Assembly: GCA_025765615.1 (NCBI GenBank)
Contig: JAIVFJ010000343.1
Location: forward strand, 1-60,893
DNA: 60,893 nucleotides
Reading direction: 5' to 3'
DNA from: Zopfochytrium polystomum
Lineage: Eukaryota > Chytridiomycota > Chytridiomycetes > Chytridiales > Chytridiaceae
Below, piece after piece: positions 1-11,933 of the stretch. Below the pieces are notes generated by a model. It was given only the letters and a program-made list of their open reading frames with translations, made no database searches and was not told the DNA's origin. Within the stretch, counting starts at the first letter, position 1. Each line of letters opens with the position of its first letter. The translations under genes and the position numbers were made by a program.

Positions 1-166
1 AGAAGTCCTCCGCGTAAGATATTCCTACGCCACAGTCCCATATTATCGAGCCTTTTTTTCGGCTGGGAGTTTTGGTTTAGAAAGTAGTCCTGCATTGTCG
101 GAGGGTAAATAGGTATACTAACCATGAGGAAAGAATCAATGCTGTTGCATCCATTTCCATACCGAA

Positions 167-1407
167 CTACAATTTGTCCAGCCAAATCAACCCTGTCTCA
201 CGATCTGGCCCGGATTCCAAATCCCACACTTGAATATAGCTAATAAAGCTTCGGCGCCAACAGTAAAGCTGCGAGCCGCGATCAATCCAGGCAGAAGTTT
301 CTCATGTCATTGTGGCCGAGGTCAAGGTGAATGACGAGGGTCGCCCGTCCGGGCGTTCCACACACTTATCACCCTCTTATTCTGCGGTTGCAGGGGCTAT
401 CTGCTTCCGTCAAAACATGAGGCTTCGCCAAGAGTCGTCAAGACCCTCGCCGTGCGACACGACCGCTTCGCTCCGCTCGTCCGCGTCAAGTCCCACAGCT
501 TGGCGACTCCGTCACGCGTAACCATCGCAATGAGCCCGCTGTGGGCGGCGGCAGCGCGGACGTGCGCGTCAACGCGACTGTAGTCTCGCACCAGCCGCCC
601 CGACGCCGGTCCCATAGCTTCACGTCTCTCGCGTCGCGGCTAATCGTCGCTATCCTCCGGGCCGTCATGTGGACATCCAGGACCGGCGCGCGGTGCCCCT
701 CCAGTACCAGCCCGCACGCACCCGTCGCCACGTCCCACACCCGCACCGTCCCGTCGCGCCACCCCACTGCGACGCACCGCCCGTCGGCGCTCACGCCGGC
801 GGCGCTCGCCGCCGTGTTTGGGCAGCCTTGCAGCGGAGCCTCGTGGTCTCGGTCCGCCGCCCTCCGCGCGCCGCCGCCGCCGCACGACCCGCGGCACACC
901 GTCGAGAGCAACCCCGACGAGAAAGTCGCGGTGGCCGGCCACGTAGAACGGAAAGTATAATGCGATCTGCCGCGCCGCGGGGGCGGCCTCCGGCGCCCGC
1001 CAGCGGTCGTGTTGCGCGAGACGGTGCCGATACAGGATCTGCCAAGATACGGGTTCGGCGGCGGCGGCAGCAGTGGCTTCCGACGACGGCTGCGGCTGCG
1101 ATGAGTGTGGGGCTGCGCACGGGCCGGCGTCGGCGGCGGCCGCGCGCGACGGCCGCGGCGGGCGCCAGCGCGCAAGGTAGAGGCGCCGCCAGTGTGGCGC
1201 AGTCGCTGAGGACCACCACCGCGAGACGCGGCTGGTGCGCGCGAGGGTGCGGTGGTCGTGGATGAATGCAAGAATCCGGTCGACGACCTCGATGGGCAGA
1301 CAATGAGGAGTGAGGGCAGCTTGAGACGGAATCGCGTCGTCGTCGTCGTCGTCGACGGAGTCGGGGTTGCCGTTGATTGGGGCTGGTGTTGGGCGGCGCG
1401 ATGACAT
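167..1407 (-). pseudogene. F-box/WD40-repeat protein, reading frame broken
   Basis: The ATG at 1407 opens an N-terminus with a run of six Asp and then an F-box beginning LPIEVVDRILAFIHDH near residue 37, followed by a Trp/Arg-rich stretch. F-box proteins bind Skp1 in SCF ubiquitin ligases, and WD40 propellers recruit substrates. The WD40 part is visible but changes frame. GTVRVWDVATG and DVKLWDRR lie in one frame at about 600-850. DGVAKLWDLTR at about 430-500 is back in the F-box frame. VWDLESG sits in a third frame close to a stop at 167-169. No convincing GT-AG introns explain the shifts, so this is a decayed gene or one with base-call errors in very GC-rich DNA. Recognition of the family is firm; intactness is not. 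Confidence 0.6.
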
Positions 1408-2230
1408 TGGGAAACCTAACCTCCTTGGGTGGTTGTGTCTTCAATAGTATCTGCGTTATGAAAATTCCTCGACAGGCATCTGCAGCAGCAGCAGCACCGA
1501 TCTTGGCGCATCGAGGCTTGCTGTAAATCGTACCAGGGGAGGCAGCTTGCCTCCATGGTGGTGGTGGTGGTGGTGGCGGGACTGCACATTTAAGTATATT
1601 ATCAATGGAAACCGGGGGGGCGTTTTTGCGAGCGCTCAAAAGAAAGAGGGCGGCATGATGAGAGCGACGGAAGTCCCCAAGTCCCCGTACCCTCCACAAT
1701 CCAGCCGCCAGTTTCAGTTCCCTCCACGGACATGTGTTATATAACACGTCGACGGCAAACCCACACTGCGCGCAAACGGAAAAATAATAAATAATAATAG
1801 GGATCCGCAACGCGTTGCCGGAAGTTTGTGGAATTTATATTATTGTGGTTACTGTTCAAAACCGAACACAAGGCCTTTTTTGGATTTGCACACAAAAATC
1901 TGCACAGTTGAATCTGCACAGTACTTTCTCTTAATAAACACGTGATCTGTCATATTCCCAGGGCTGCCTTGTCACCTTCGTTCTCTTCCGCCGGTGCCGC
2001 CGTCCAGGATAGCGCCATTGCCCGTCTGTGTCCAGCGTTCCAGAGCCCTCGCAGCCAACCATACCCCCAATATTGAGTATGCTAGTGGTGACAGACTGCA
2101 CGTGCCTGCAAGGCTCCAGTGCTCCAGGCTCAGTCATCTCTCCTCCTGTAACTTTTGGTGTGCAGTCGCCTACAACATAGCTTAACCCGCATGGCTATGC
2201 TTGCGTTTCATTCCATCCTCCTCCTTTCAC
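1408..2230. other. Intergenic, no gene seen
   Basis: No coding exon is recognisable here. A GGT-type trinucleotide tract lies at about 1555-1577 and an AT-rich stretch at about 1780-1860. Short open frames lack any recognisable domain. Confidence 0.5.
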
Positions 2231-2329
2231 ACAATTGTTAGTCGTCCTTCCACCCCTCCTCCACCTTCCCCTCCCAGCACCCCACCACCGCCTCCCCTCG
2301 CAAAGGGAAGCGGGGGTGGCGTGACGCGG

Positions 2330-2880
2330 ACAGCGAGCTGGGCCTCGTCGTCGGCGGCCGCAGCCTCAGCAACGCCACGACAGCTGCAACAACGGCACGC
2401 GGCGGCAGCGACGGCCCCCGTCGACCCGTACTACATGAGCCTGACTTGGTCCGCGGACGGCGGCGGCGGCAGCTGTGTGTGCTGGCGCTGTGCTGTCGTG
2501 GAGGTGGGTGTACGCGCGGCAGGCAGCGGTGCGGCGGCGGCTGTTCCACGCAGCGACGGCGGCGGCGGGAGGCGGCGGCGGCCGCGCACGTGGACGCCGT
2601 GTCGTGCGTCGAGGTCGTCGGAGGCGGGACTGGCTCTGCTGTGGTGGTGTCAGGGAGCTGGGACTGGTGTGGCGGGTGGTGCGTGGTGGAGGTGCGGGGC
2701 GCGCGGGTCCTGGTCGCGACGGGGCGCGGGGCGAGACGGGCCGCGACAGCGGCGGAGGCTCTCGGCGGCTGGGGGGATGTACTCGCCTCAGTTCCACGGG
2801 CGCGAGGCGGCGGTGGCGGATTCCACAGCTGCCACAGCACGTAACGGTTATTCCACATCAACCCACGCAGTGTGACCCAT
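2330..2880 (+). pseudogene. Possible WD40/F-box remnant
   Basis: The extremely GC-rich plus strand holds short WD40-like pieces in different frames. AAHVDAVSCVEVVGG followed by AVVVSGSWDW at about 2580-2670 resembles the start of a WD repeat. A different frame just upstream (about 2480-2560) gives RWVYARQAAVRRRLF, like the linker after an F-box. No start, no continuous frame and no second repeat can be assembled. It may be a decayed relative of the F-box/WD40 gene at 167-1407, which points the other way. The call is weak because GC-rich low-complexity DNA readily keeps frames open. Confidence 0.3.
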
Positions 2881-3436
2881 TCCAACATTCTGTTGGTAAG
2901 CTTTAACCGTCAGTCCCCATCTGCGGCTCAGCCAGTAGCCACTTGCTCTAAGCAACAGCAGCGCATTGCAGCACTGCCCAGGTAGCAGTGAGCCTGCAAC
3001 AAACAGATGCACACAACAGTGAGAGTAATGCGGTTCTCCTTTGAGCTAGTCGTGGAAGTGAGGGATAGGTGCCTCTCCACCCCCATGCAGCCATAGACCG
3101 AGCCCTTGCCTCTTCCTGCTCACTGCCTTGCTGTGGCAGTCGCTTGCGCGGCAGCTGAATCCTCACACAATTTGTGTCTGCTCTTCTATTTGCGTTCGAT
3201 TTTCGACGGAAAGGACAATACTTGAAATAGAACTAACTCCCCACTCGCCTGCAGCAGCGAGCGGGGGGTGAAGAAAAAATTTTTTTTTGATTTTGTCGAA
3301 TCTGACAAGGAACCGGCAAGCGGCAACCGGCAATCCGCAGGGTTTGTATTTGCCGGTCGAATTAGTGGACACCGGTCCTTTCTGGAAAATTCCGGTCAAA
3401 ATTGAGCATCCCTAATAAATAATATAATATTTATTA
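2881..3436. other. Intergenic, no gene seen
   Basis: No supported exon. A short run of CCGGCAA-type direct repeats occurs at about 3310-3335. AT-rich sequence leads into the inverted-repeat element that starts at 3437. Confidence 0.45.
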
Positions 3437-3759
3437 GAGGTCGTTTCAAGTGGAAAAGGCGGAAATCTTTACTGGGGAAAAAAAGATTTGATTGGCTGAA
3501 AACTTAATGGAGGAAACATTTTCCTCCATTTCCTTGCCACAGCTAATCTTGCTCTATTTCTTTAATTGAGCTAATTCAGCTAATTCACTCAGTCCGGGAG
3601 GTGGTCCGTCTCCTCGGGTGGTCCGTCTCCGCCAGCGAAAAAAATCTTTTTTCTATTTTTTCACTTGCTCAAGTGCCAGTCTGTGGAAACAGCACTTGGA
3701 ACATCCATTTCCTTGTTTGCTCAAAAATCTTTTCCGCCTTTTCTACTTGAAACGACCTC
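3437..3759. mobile_element. MITE-like element with terminal inverted repeats
   Basis: Near-perfect terminal inverted repeats of about 28 bp bound 323 bp. The left end starts GAGGTCGTTTCAAGTGGAAA and the right end reads as the reverse complement with one mismatch. TTA occurs directly outside both ends (3434-3436 and 3760-3762), as expected of a target-site duplication. No transposase is encoded. These are the hallmarks of a non-autonomous miniature inverted-repeat element. A tandem GGTGGTCCGTCTCC-like direct repeat lies inside at about 3599-3629. Confidence 0.65.
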
Positions 3760-3936
3760 TTAAATTTAAAAATTTTATTGTGTCGGGCATTCTCTTATCG
3801 CCCGCCCCAAGCCATAAAAATTTAGTACTCCTCCTGTCATGCATTATATGCGCTCGCTCGACTGCCCAAAAGGGGGCACGTCCACGACCACGCGGGGCGG
3901 CGTTCCCTCGATTTGGGCTCCGTCTGTCCGCCTGCC

Positions 3937-3984
<48 letters not shown>
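3937..3984 (+). repeat. (TGTC)12 microsatellite
   Basis: Twelve uninterrupted TGTC units lie about 130 bp before the start codon of the secreted subtilase gene. Confidence 0.95.
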
Positions 3985-3985
<1 letters not shown>

Positions 3986-4116
3986 TTCTTCCCTGTCAGG
4001 CGGCTTGGACACAGACTTGCCGGTGGTCGCGCCACCGACAAATATTTATGAATACATCGGCAAATGATAAATACTGTTCCCCAATCGTGCGCGGAAGGAC
4101 GACGGGCAACACCGTG

Positions 4117-7100
4117 ATGATTCCCGCCACCGCCGCCGCCGCCGCCCTCGCTGCTGCCGTCATCGGCCTCCCCGCCGCCGTGGCCGCCGCCGGCCCCCTC
4201 CAGACCACCGCCAGCGCCGCCACCGACCTGGGCCCGAACCCGCGCTTCGCCAGCGTCGAGTTCACTGTGGGTGCCACCTGCCCGCAGTACATCGCAGACA
4301 CGGTCCGCGCCGTCCTGGCCGCCGGCTGCGCTGTGCGTACCAAAGTCGACACAGCGCTCTACTGCGGCGCCTCGTTCGGTTGCAGCACGCCGTCTTCAGG
4401 TAAGATCGTCGTTTTCTGTGTACTCGCAATGGACCCCACCGGTTCCTCCTCGTTTTAAAACGAATCTGCTCGCTCGACGTGCGTGTATACTCGTTTGCTT
4501 TGCTCCATGTCTCGCACCCCATCCAGCGGCATCGATTGTCACGGGCTTGGAAGGCAGTATGGTCAGCTCGTACAGTGTCAACAAGCGTCTCAGCCCAAAA
4601 GCGCTGCCGCAAGAGGCGCGGCCTGACGCCGCACCAGTCGAAAAGATTCACGTTGCCACCGGCGTCAACGATGCCCGCACCAAGCTTGGCTTGACCGGTA
4701 AAGGAGTCAAAGTGGCGATTCTCGACAGCGGTGTGTACTACAAGCACCCTGCTCTCGGTGGGTGCTTCGGTCCCGGCTGCAAGGTTGCCTTCGGCTACGA
4801 CCTCGTAGGAGACACCTATGGAAGCCAAAACCAAACCGTTGTTCCCGACAGCGACCCCATCGACGATTGTTCTACAGAAACTCACGGAACCCACGTCGCA
4901 GGTCCGTGTTAACGTGTTAGAATCTTGTTGAGAGAAATGAGAGCTGCTGAGTGTGGTTGGGGTTACCTATGGTGCGCCGCTTGCTTTGTTGAAATGTGTG
5001 ACAAGGTCTGGTGCTAGAAATTGCAGCACGCCTCGCCACAGTTGGTGCCGCCCGTGCACCACAGTAAGCTGCGACTTTGACTTGTGTTTGTGCGTGTTTC
5101 CGACTCATGTAGAAACATCGTGCTCACTTTTTCACCCAGGAATCGTCGCAGGCAACGCGCTCAATATCTCCGTCCCTGGGTTCATTCCCGACGTTCCCTG
5201 GACTGGGGTGGCACCAGACGCCACCCTCGGCGCATACCGCATCTTTGGTTGCGTTTTCGACTACACCTACGACGACGTCATCTCTGCCGCCATCTACATG
5301 GCAGCCGACGATGGAGCAGACGTAATCAACCTGAGGTAAACAAGTCATTCATCTGAAAGAGCAAGCACCAATGACTTCATTCCAGTATCGGAGGAGGACC
5401 GGTTTTTCCCGACTCTGATGGTGTCGCTGTGAGTCGCGTCAGCGCAGCCGGTGTGATCGTCGCTGGCGCGAACGGAAATGACGGCAAATCAGGCTACATG
5501 GTGAACTCGAACCCTGGCGGTGCCTTGGGCGGTTTCGGCGTTGGAAGGTATTGCACTTTGTATTGCGTTGAACAATTTGTTCGTGAACAAAACTTAATAA
5601 GTCCATCTTTGACAGTTTTGACAACATTGAAATCCCGGCGTACATCCTCACCGTTGACGGCGCTGTCTTTCCTTGGAGTGGAGGTCTCACGAATTCAAGC
5701 TTCCAGCTGCCCACTGAGACCCTGGACATTTTCGTCAACAACCCTGACGCTGCAAAGAACAATGTCCAAGACGACGGATGCTCCTTTGTCAATAAAGGCG
5801 CAGCCGGCAAGACCGTTCTCCTCCGGTTCGGATCGGTCTGTGGATCGAGAGCTCGCTGCACGTGAGTTGCACTGGTATACATATCAGTTGTTCGCGCTCA
5901 CTGAACCGTTACAACAGGAATGCCCAGAACGCCGGCGCAAAAAACTGCCTTGTCTACTCGAACGAGGATACTCTTCCACTCCTCACTGGCGGGTTCATCC
6001 CTACTGCGTCGACCTCAAAGGCGGCGGGCGCTGCGATTATAGCCTCGTCCGCGAAAAATGTCATTCTAACCAGACAGTCGCAAGTGTTCCCCGTTGCAAC
6101 TGCAGGCACGGTGTCGTCCTTCTCGTCTCCTGGACTGGACGCTGAACTGCACATCAAGCCCGACATCGGCGGCATCGGCGGCAATGTTTACTCAACCATT
6201 TCTCCCGCTGCTGCCGCTGCTCAAGGTTACCCCGGCCCGTATGCTCTTTCCAGTGGTACATCAATGGCAACGCCGTACTTTGCAGGATCTGTCGCACTTT
6301 ACCTCGAGGCCAAGGGCAAGAGCAGCTATGAAAACGTAAGAACCGCCTTCCAAAATACTGCAACGGTGACCAAGATGTACGGAAGAGACCTCGTCGGGTC
6401 CGTTGCTTTGCAAGGAGCCGGACTCTTGAACGTCTACAATGCATTGACCGCCAAGACTGTCGTAACTCCCTCATACTTGGCCCTCAACGACACTCAATTT
6501 ACTTCCAAGACCCACTACACGATCACGCTCGCCAACAACTACAACACATCGGTTTCCTACACTGTCGCGAATTCTGGAGCAGCCACTGTCAACATGTTTG
6601 ACGGAATCGAGGATTACATCCAAAACGCCACAGGAACGACCTACACCTCCAACTATGCATCACTAGGTTTTGGCAACAAGCAAGAGGCCGTCTTCACCAC
6701 GGTTGTCGCCGCTGGCGCGTCAACTCAGATCAACGTCAAAGTCACTCAGCCTTCTGCGGACCCAAAATTATTCCCAATCTTCTCGGGGTACATCAAGATC
6801 ACCAATAACATTGACGACAGCACCATCAACGTGCCTTACGCCGGGATGGTCGGCAACTGGAAAGAGGCGCCCATCTTCTCCGTCAACGCCGTCAAGTCCT
6901 TTGGCTACCGCAGCGGCTTCTACCGGCTCGACAACAGCCCCTTCTCCGGCGGCGTCGTGAACCTAACAAACGAAGGCGTGGGCATCTCCCCGATCTACGC
7001 GACCACGACGCGTCTGACGTACATCGAAGTCGTGTTCGCGGGCAACAACCAGACGGTCAAGAACCAGCTGAACAAGCTCGGCCTCGGCCACGGCGCGAAC

Positions 7101-7395
7101 CAAGGATTCGCGTTCCTGTCGACGAGCTCGAACGGCCCCGCTCGACTTTTTGCCCTACGGTGTCGGCCAGCGGAATACGCCAGTCAAATCTCAGGGCGTG
7201 TTTGCCGGCTGGGGCGAGGTCTGGAACGGATACGTTTGCGCGGCGCCCACTTGCTTCTCGTATGAGGCGGTGAGGCTCCCGCCTGGTGACTACAAGCTCA
7301 GGCTCAAGGGCATGCACCACATGACCCCCGGGCGGTACACGGGAGACGAAAACTTTGAGATAATTGAGACCCCATTCTTCACCGTTGTCTACTGA
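4117..7395 (+). CDS. Secreted subtilisin-like serine protease (S8 family)
   Basis: Six exons: 4117-4399, 4527-4901, 5140-5335, 5386-5547, 5616-5861, 5918-7395; every junction keeps phase. The ATG at 4117 gives an Ala-rich signal peptide. A propeptide-like region follows, then the catalytic triad: Asp in VAILDSGV, His in ETHGTHVAG and Ser in SSGTSMATP. The stretch between His and Ser is long, as in vpr/C5a-type subtilases with an inserted protease-associated domain. The C-terminal half resembles the Fn3-like domain of these enzymes. It should act outside the cell on protein substrates. One extra base near 7140, in a CCCCG context, breaks the last exon; discounting it gives a product of 912 residues ending at a TGA at 7393-7395. 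The residual break could be an assembly error. Confidence 0.9.
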
Positions 7396-7944
7396 AAAGT
7401 GAACGATAGTTTTTGACCGACTAGAGCCATGTTCTCCCCTTCCCCCACTCTTTTCTCTTTCCCCTCACCCCACTTCACCTCGCTTTCGGCCGAAAAGTTC
7501 GTATTACCCAATTCTTTTTTGGACTCCGACCTTTTGCATCCTATAATTTTACCTCTGGTCTTTCTTTCCGCATTTTGCTCGCACCTCTCATTTTGTGAAC
7601 CTATTTCTCACTACGACAGCCCTCATTTCCTCAAGTGTCTCTTTTGTTCCTCACCAAGAAATAGCATCGAAAAAGTTTGCGCCTCCACATCCTATCGCCT
7701 GCAGTTTCATGCCTTCAAAATTAATCCACCAGCGGAACCTTCGAAATCCACAGATAGTATTTAGCAAGCTGTTTTAATTCCACTTGGGTCCCGACCAAAC
7801 CTTAAAGCTCGAGGAGGACGGAGAGCGCACCAAGTAGCCAACCACGTCATGCCCAATCCGTGCAAAAATCTTCTGTCTGGTAAACTGTGATTCCCTACCT
7901 GAGTTCTACACAAAGCGCACAACGCAAGCACTACGCGGTTTTAT
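7396..7944. other. Pyrimidine-rich 3' flank, no gene seen
   Basis: A T/C-rich stretch at about 7430-7700 follows the subtilase stop. Sequence from about 7720 to 7900 resembles 29200-29330 and is the downstream flank of a repeated low-complexity gene. Confidence 0.5.
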
Positions 7945-9688
7945 TCACATACAGCAGCAGCGCCACTCCTCGCTGCCTTCAACCTGGGCATCTACTTGCG
8001 TCCTTTTGTCGCCACTGTGCGGCTTGGAAGCTGCACTGCTACTTGGCTTAACCTTCGATGTTCTCTTCAACGTGCCTCCCGCTTGCAGTTGCTGGGCAGA
8101 AGCGGCAGTCGGGCTTGTGCTTCCTTTCGGATTAGGAGATGCCCCGCTAGCGGCTCACGCGCTCGTCTTGCCGTGACAGGTCCATTCTTGCCAACCTTTG
8201 GGTCAGGAGCCGCCGTCCCAATCGATGCACCCTTTGCTGACGACCTTCCTGCGGCTGTCGCCGGTTTAGGACTGTTGGGGGTTCCTGCTTTTGCTGGTGT
8301 GCCGGCCTTTCCGGTGGTCGCCCCCGCTTGCGCTGGCTTGCTGTTGCCCAATGCCGGGCTAGCGCGGTTGCTGGTTTTCGTATTCGCTGGGGCCCCGTTC
8401 TTGCCGGCGACAGGAGCGGTCGCCTTGGCTGTGGCTGGTCCGTTCTTGGCACTCCTTCCTGCGCCAGTCCCTGCTGCACCCTTCACTGACGGTCTTGCCG
8501 CGGCATTCTTTGGCGCTGCGAGCTCCGCATCGACCCTTCTTGCTGCCAACAGCACTTGAGGACGAGGTTTCCGGTGCCGGACGCGAGCTGCTTTGCATTG
8601 GCTCCGCGCGCGGCGGTTGCAGGCTTCAACGTGCTTCCTTTGGGTGTGTGTGTGCCGCTCGGCCCTTTAGTCGTCGTGGGAAGGTTTTTAAAAGCAGGAC
8701 CCTTTGCAGGCTCTGTGCGGCTGCCGGCTTTGGCGGGCGCGCTGCTCTTCTTTCCAGTCAGGTTGTTTTTCCCAGCGACGGTCCCGTTGCGCCCGCTTTC
8801 GTTCGTGATGGGATTTGCGGTTGCGCGACTTTGCGAACTGGCCGCTCCCTTCTTGCTTGTTCGCAGCCGCACCCCTCGCAGGCGACGCTTTCACCGCCTT
8901 GCCACCGCCCGCCATCAAACCCACTCCCTTGGCCGTTTCCGGCGCTTTTCCTGCCCCGCCTTTGGCTGGAGCGCGCGCGTTTGCAGCCGTATCGAGGCCT
9001 ACACTCAAAGGGCGAAGTTCCGATTTACCCGATTTTTGTATCATGACCCTACGAGAGGGTTTAAATTTGAATTTACCACCACGCAAATCCTTTTGCTGCT
9101 TTGATGCCACCGGCTTCGCGGTTCTTTCGAGGGCGGCGGCAGTTGACACGGACGTTTTCTTCACAATGGTGAGCCGTTTGGAGCTGCTTTACTCTGACCC
9201 CTGCCGCAGGGCGGCACCGTTTTCGCAGTGCTGCCGACTCCAGTCGTCCCGAGGCCGCCCTTGCCGGCTTTTGATGAGTTGGCTGTCGCGCATTTGACGG
9301 GCGTGCTCGCCTTCGCAGCAGTAGCAGTGGGCGCTGTCGCTTGCTTGCCACCCTGCGCTGCGCCGGGAGTGCTGTCCTTCGGCGTCGCCGTCCCTGATTG
9401 TGCGTTAACGCCGGGCCTCGCAGTGGCAGCTCTGCCTTTCGTGGCACCTGTGCGCCAGCCGCTCCTTTCTTCACTGCAGCTGTATCCTTCACGGAAAGTC
9501 GTCCTGCGTGCTGATTTCGACGGAGTTCTTCCTTTCAACGAATTGTTGGCCCTCGTCGTCCCTTTTACCGTTGGAAAGCTCTTGGTCGCGGCAGCTCCGT
9601 CAGCGTTTGCGGAGGGCTGCCTTTCTTTCCAGGCGCTGACTTTGCTGACTTTCAACACCCGCAGCGCTCGCCAATCCTTCTCTAGCAC
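7945..9688 (-). pseudogene. Lys/Ala/Pro/Thr-rich low-complexity protein, frame-broken (copy A)
   Basis: Successive minus-strand frames at 9161-9688, about 8690-9164, about 8520-8800 and 7945-8555 all encode the same kind of sequence: Ala, Lys, Thr, Pro and Gly repeats such as AKAGTPAKAG and TAAGRSSAKGAS, reminiscent of histone-H1 tails. The frame changes at each join, so four or so single-base breaks lie in an otherwise coherent region of roughly 570 codons. The last frame ends at a TGA at 7945-7947. No in-frame ATG is evident at the 5' end; the 9688 frame opens with GTG after a stop. Two shorter relatives of about 80-85 percent DNA identity (estimated by eye) lie at 28630-29918. Function unknown. 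The opposite strand is also open because of the GCC/GGC composition, but codes for implausible Ala/Pro/Leu/Phe sequence. Confidence 0.5.
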
Positions 9689-9730
9689 GAGCTATTCGGG
9701 CGCAAAACGTCCACGTATCGCTAGGACAAC

Positions 9731-9753
9731 AAAAAAAAAAAAAAAAAAAAAAA
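9731..9753 (+). repeat. Poly-A tract (23 nt)
   Basis: An uninterrupted run of 23 A just outside the 5' side of the minus-strand low-complexity gene. Confidence 0.95.
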
Positions 9754-10684
9754 CTAGACGTGGAAACCGCCGATGGCGTGGTTCCACCCACCTTTCATGA
9801 GACAGAAAGCTGAAACCAAAAAACGTGATGGGGGTTTTTTGGCAGGCAACGTGGTGCGATCAATCAATCAAGCGACAGCCTCCCAGAGCGGACACTCCTT
9901 TTGGATCGACCAGGGAAAGAAAGAAGTGGTGGTGATGTGTGTGGTGCACTAGAAAGGAGGAAGCGACTCCTACTAGACATTGGTGATACAACGCGGAGTT
10001 ATCGGCAAGGGGGCAAGTCCGATTATCTCCTGCTTATGTTTTTTTGGTACTGAAAGGTAATCGTCTGCTCCTCAGACAGGCGAGTTTTACTTTCATTCTT
10101 CCCCTGGTTCACTGATCAGGCAGCCAAGATCTTTTTTTTGATTTCTTTTCGTCGACACAACTAGAGCAACCGGAGGATAAAGTGCGAATATTGAACACGC
10201 TGGCAGTATGCCCTCTCAAAGGCATGCCAAGGGAAAGTTCCTGCGATGGGCGCTGCAAACGACGGCGTGTTGGTTTTGGTGGCTTGTTTTTCCGTCCCTC
10301 ATTGAAGGACGTGGGCTGGAGTATTATTTGCTGGTAAAGGGATGGTTGGTGGTACCGCAGGTAACCCCAACATTGAAGCAATCCTCGAAAAAGTCTGTCC
10401 ATTGGCTGGGCCAAAATCCATCCGCAAAAAAAAAGAACAAGTACGAGAAAAAATCGAACAATCGCTCTCCACTGTCATTATTCTTCAGGCAAGTCCTACC
10501 TTGATTGTTAGGATCCGCAATCCGCAGGGAGGCATCCGCCCGCCTGGGAATTAATTAAAAATTATCCTGTAATTTGATCAGGGTCTACTTCCGTGACAGG
10601 TGGTGCAACAGAATCAGTTACAACGGTGATTAATAGAATGGTTATTTTTCCTCCGCAAAGAGAACTCCAGGGAGAAAGAAAAAT
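9754..10684. other. Intergenic; one possible short exon
   Basis: A plus-strand frame at 10342-10554 encodes a Lys/Glu-rich helical segment beginning MVGGTAGNPNIEAILEKV that could be a gene fragment, but no neighbouring exon or family was recognised. Bases 10560-10684 share patches with 15785-15960, the leader of the paralogous seven-TM copy. Confidence 0.35.
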
Positions 10685-11575
10685 ATGGAGAGCCTCGACG
10701 TGATCCTGTTTGGCCTCTGCGTGGCCATTGCCCTCGCGCTCTTCCTGTTCTCGGCGTTCCGCCTGTACCAGGCGCGCACATCCCTCAACGCAATCTGCGC
10801 CGCCGCCTGCACCGTCTTCCTCGCTAAGACCACCATCTCGATTTCCTACTTCAAGGTCACCTGGCTCAACCCCAAGGCGCGGTACGTTATGATATACTTC
10901 ACGCTCAACACGGCCACCATCCTTTTGTACTACCTCTACGAACGCCGCCTCGCGCTCTTTTTCCGCACCGGCGGCCAGTACTTTCGCGCGGCAATGTACC
11001 TCTTCATCGGCCTGTACGCCGCCACCACCGTCGCAATGATCGCCGTATTCGCCGCGTACGCAAAGAACACGGCCTCGGGCGGGTACACGTCGGACGGGCC
11101 CGGTGCAATCCAGGTCAAGGTCACAAACTACCTGCTCGATATGGCCGTCGGCGTCACGATCCTGGCGGGCACGTTTTTCGCGCTTGGCAGGCTGTTGGAT
11201 AACAACAAGACACTGCAGAACGGGAGCGCGAAGGGGTCGGCGGGGACTTCGACGTCGCTGTACCAGATCGTCATCAAGTCAGACTGCACAAAGTTTGCGG
11301 TGGTGTTTGCTATTGAGATTTACAAGGCGGTCACAAGCACGGACCCCACGGGCCAGACTGGCGCTTTGCCGACGGCCAACAACGCCTTTCAGCACCTTAT
11401 TGATGCAATCAAAATCACCATCATGGTCATCAACTTGTATCTACCGTCCGGTTTGGCCAAGATTGCGTCCAAAGCTTCGTCTGCCGGCGGCTCGTCGTTA
11501 CAGGCGTCAGGGACTGGAAATAAAGAGGTGCGTTCGCGCTTCAATCGGTTTGTGGCCACTGATCGCGTTGCGTAA
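10685..11575 (+). CDS. Seven-transmembrane protein, unknown family
   Basis: An intronless frame of 296 residues. The N-terminus MESLDVILFGLCVAIALALF is itself a membrane helix. Six more hydrophobic stretches follow at about residues 35-55, 66-86, 103-125, 150-172, 195-215 and 235-256, and the tail is Ser/Ala-rich. This is a GPCR-like topology, but no conserved GPCR motif is recognised, so no ligand or coupling is proposed. A close paralogue of the first 117 residues lies at 15960-16310, where it is cut off by unrelated sequence. The two share most residues plus part of their leaders, so the pair arose by local duplication. The full-length copy is probably the functional one. Confidence 0.8.
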   Translation: MESLDVILFGLCVAIALALFLFSAFRLYQARTSLNAICAAACTVFLAKTTISISYFKVTWLNPKARYVMIYFTLNTATILLYYLYERRLALFFRTGGQYFRAAMYLFIGLYAATTVAMIAVFAAYAKNTASGGYTSDGPGAIQVKVTNYLLDMAVGVTILAGTFFALGRLLDNNKTLQNGSAKGSAGTSTSLYQIVIKSDCTKFAVVFAIEIYKAVTSTDPTGQTGALPTANNAFQHLIDAIKITIMVINLYLPSGLAKIASKASSAGGSSLQASGTGNKEVRSRFNRFVATDRVA

Positions 11576-11933
11576 CAAACATAGACCTTTCAGTCTGGGA
11601 GCAAGTTACCTGTTGGGGCAGCCTCCGAAACTGCCTGAGGCACTTCCCCAATGTGGCCAAATTTATTTCCTAATTCCCTCGAGTCCTGTTTGTAAAACCT
11701 GAAAAAAGTAGAAGTCTTCCATTTTGACCATTGACCCACACGAAGCGAAGCGGGACAATGTCTCTGAAGAACAAATTGTAAAAAAGGAAAGACGAGACTA
11801 CAATATAACGATACAACGATTAAACTTCGCCAGTCGGACCTCTAGTCTTCGGTTACAAATGGACAAAAGAAAACGAGAGAAAAGCGCCGAATAATTTCTT
11901 TGCTCAGCGGGTATCACGGACCGCCCTGTCAAG

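Noticed and set aside
3743..4041. Minus- and plus-strand frames with Thr/Asp/Arg/Gln or Cys/Leu/Ser/Val repeats
   Set aside because: They are translations of the (TGTC)12 microsatellite, not genes.
7996..9800. Consecutive long plus-strand frames (160-190 codons) across the low-complexity gene
   Set aside because: They encode Ala/Pro/Leu/Phe-rich sequence without domains and mirror the minus-strand Lys/Ala gene through GCC/GGC symmetry. The frames break at the same places as the minus-strand gene.
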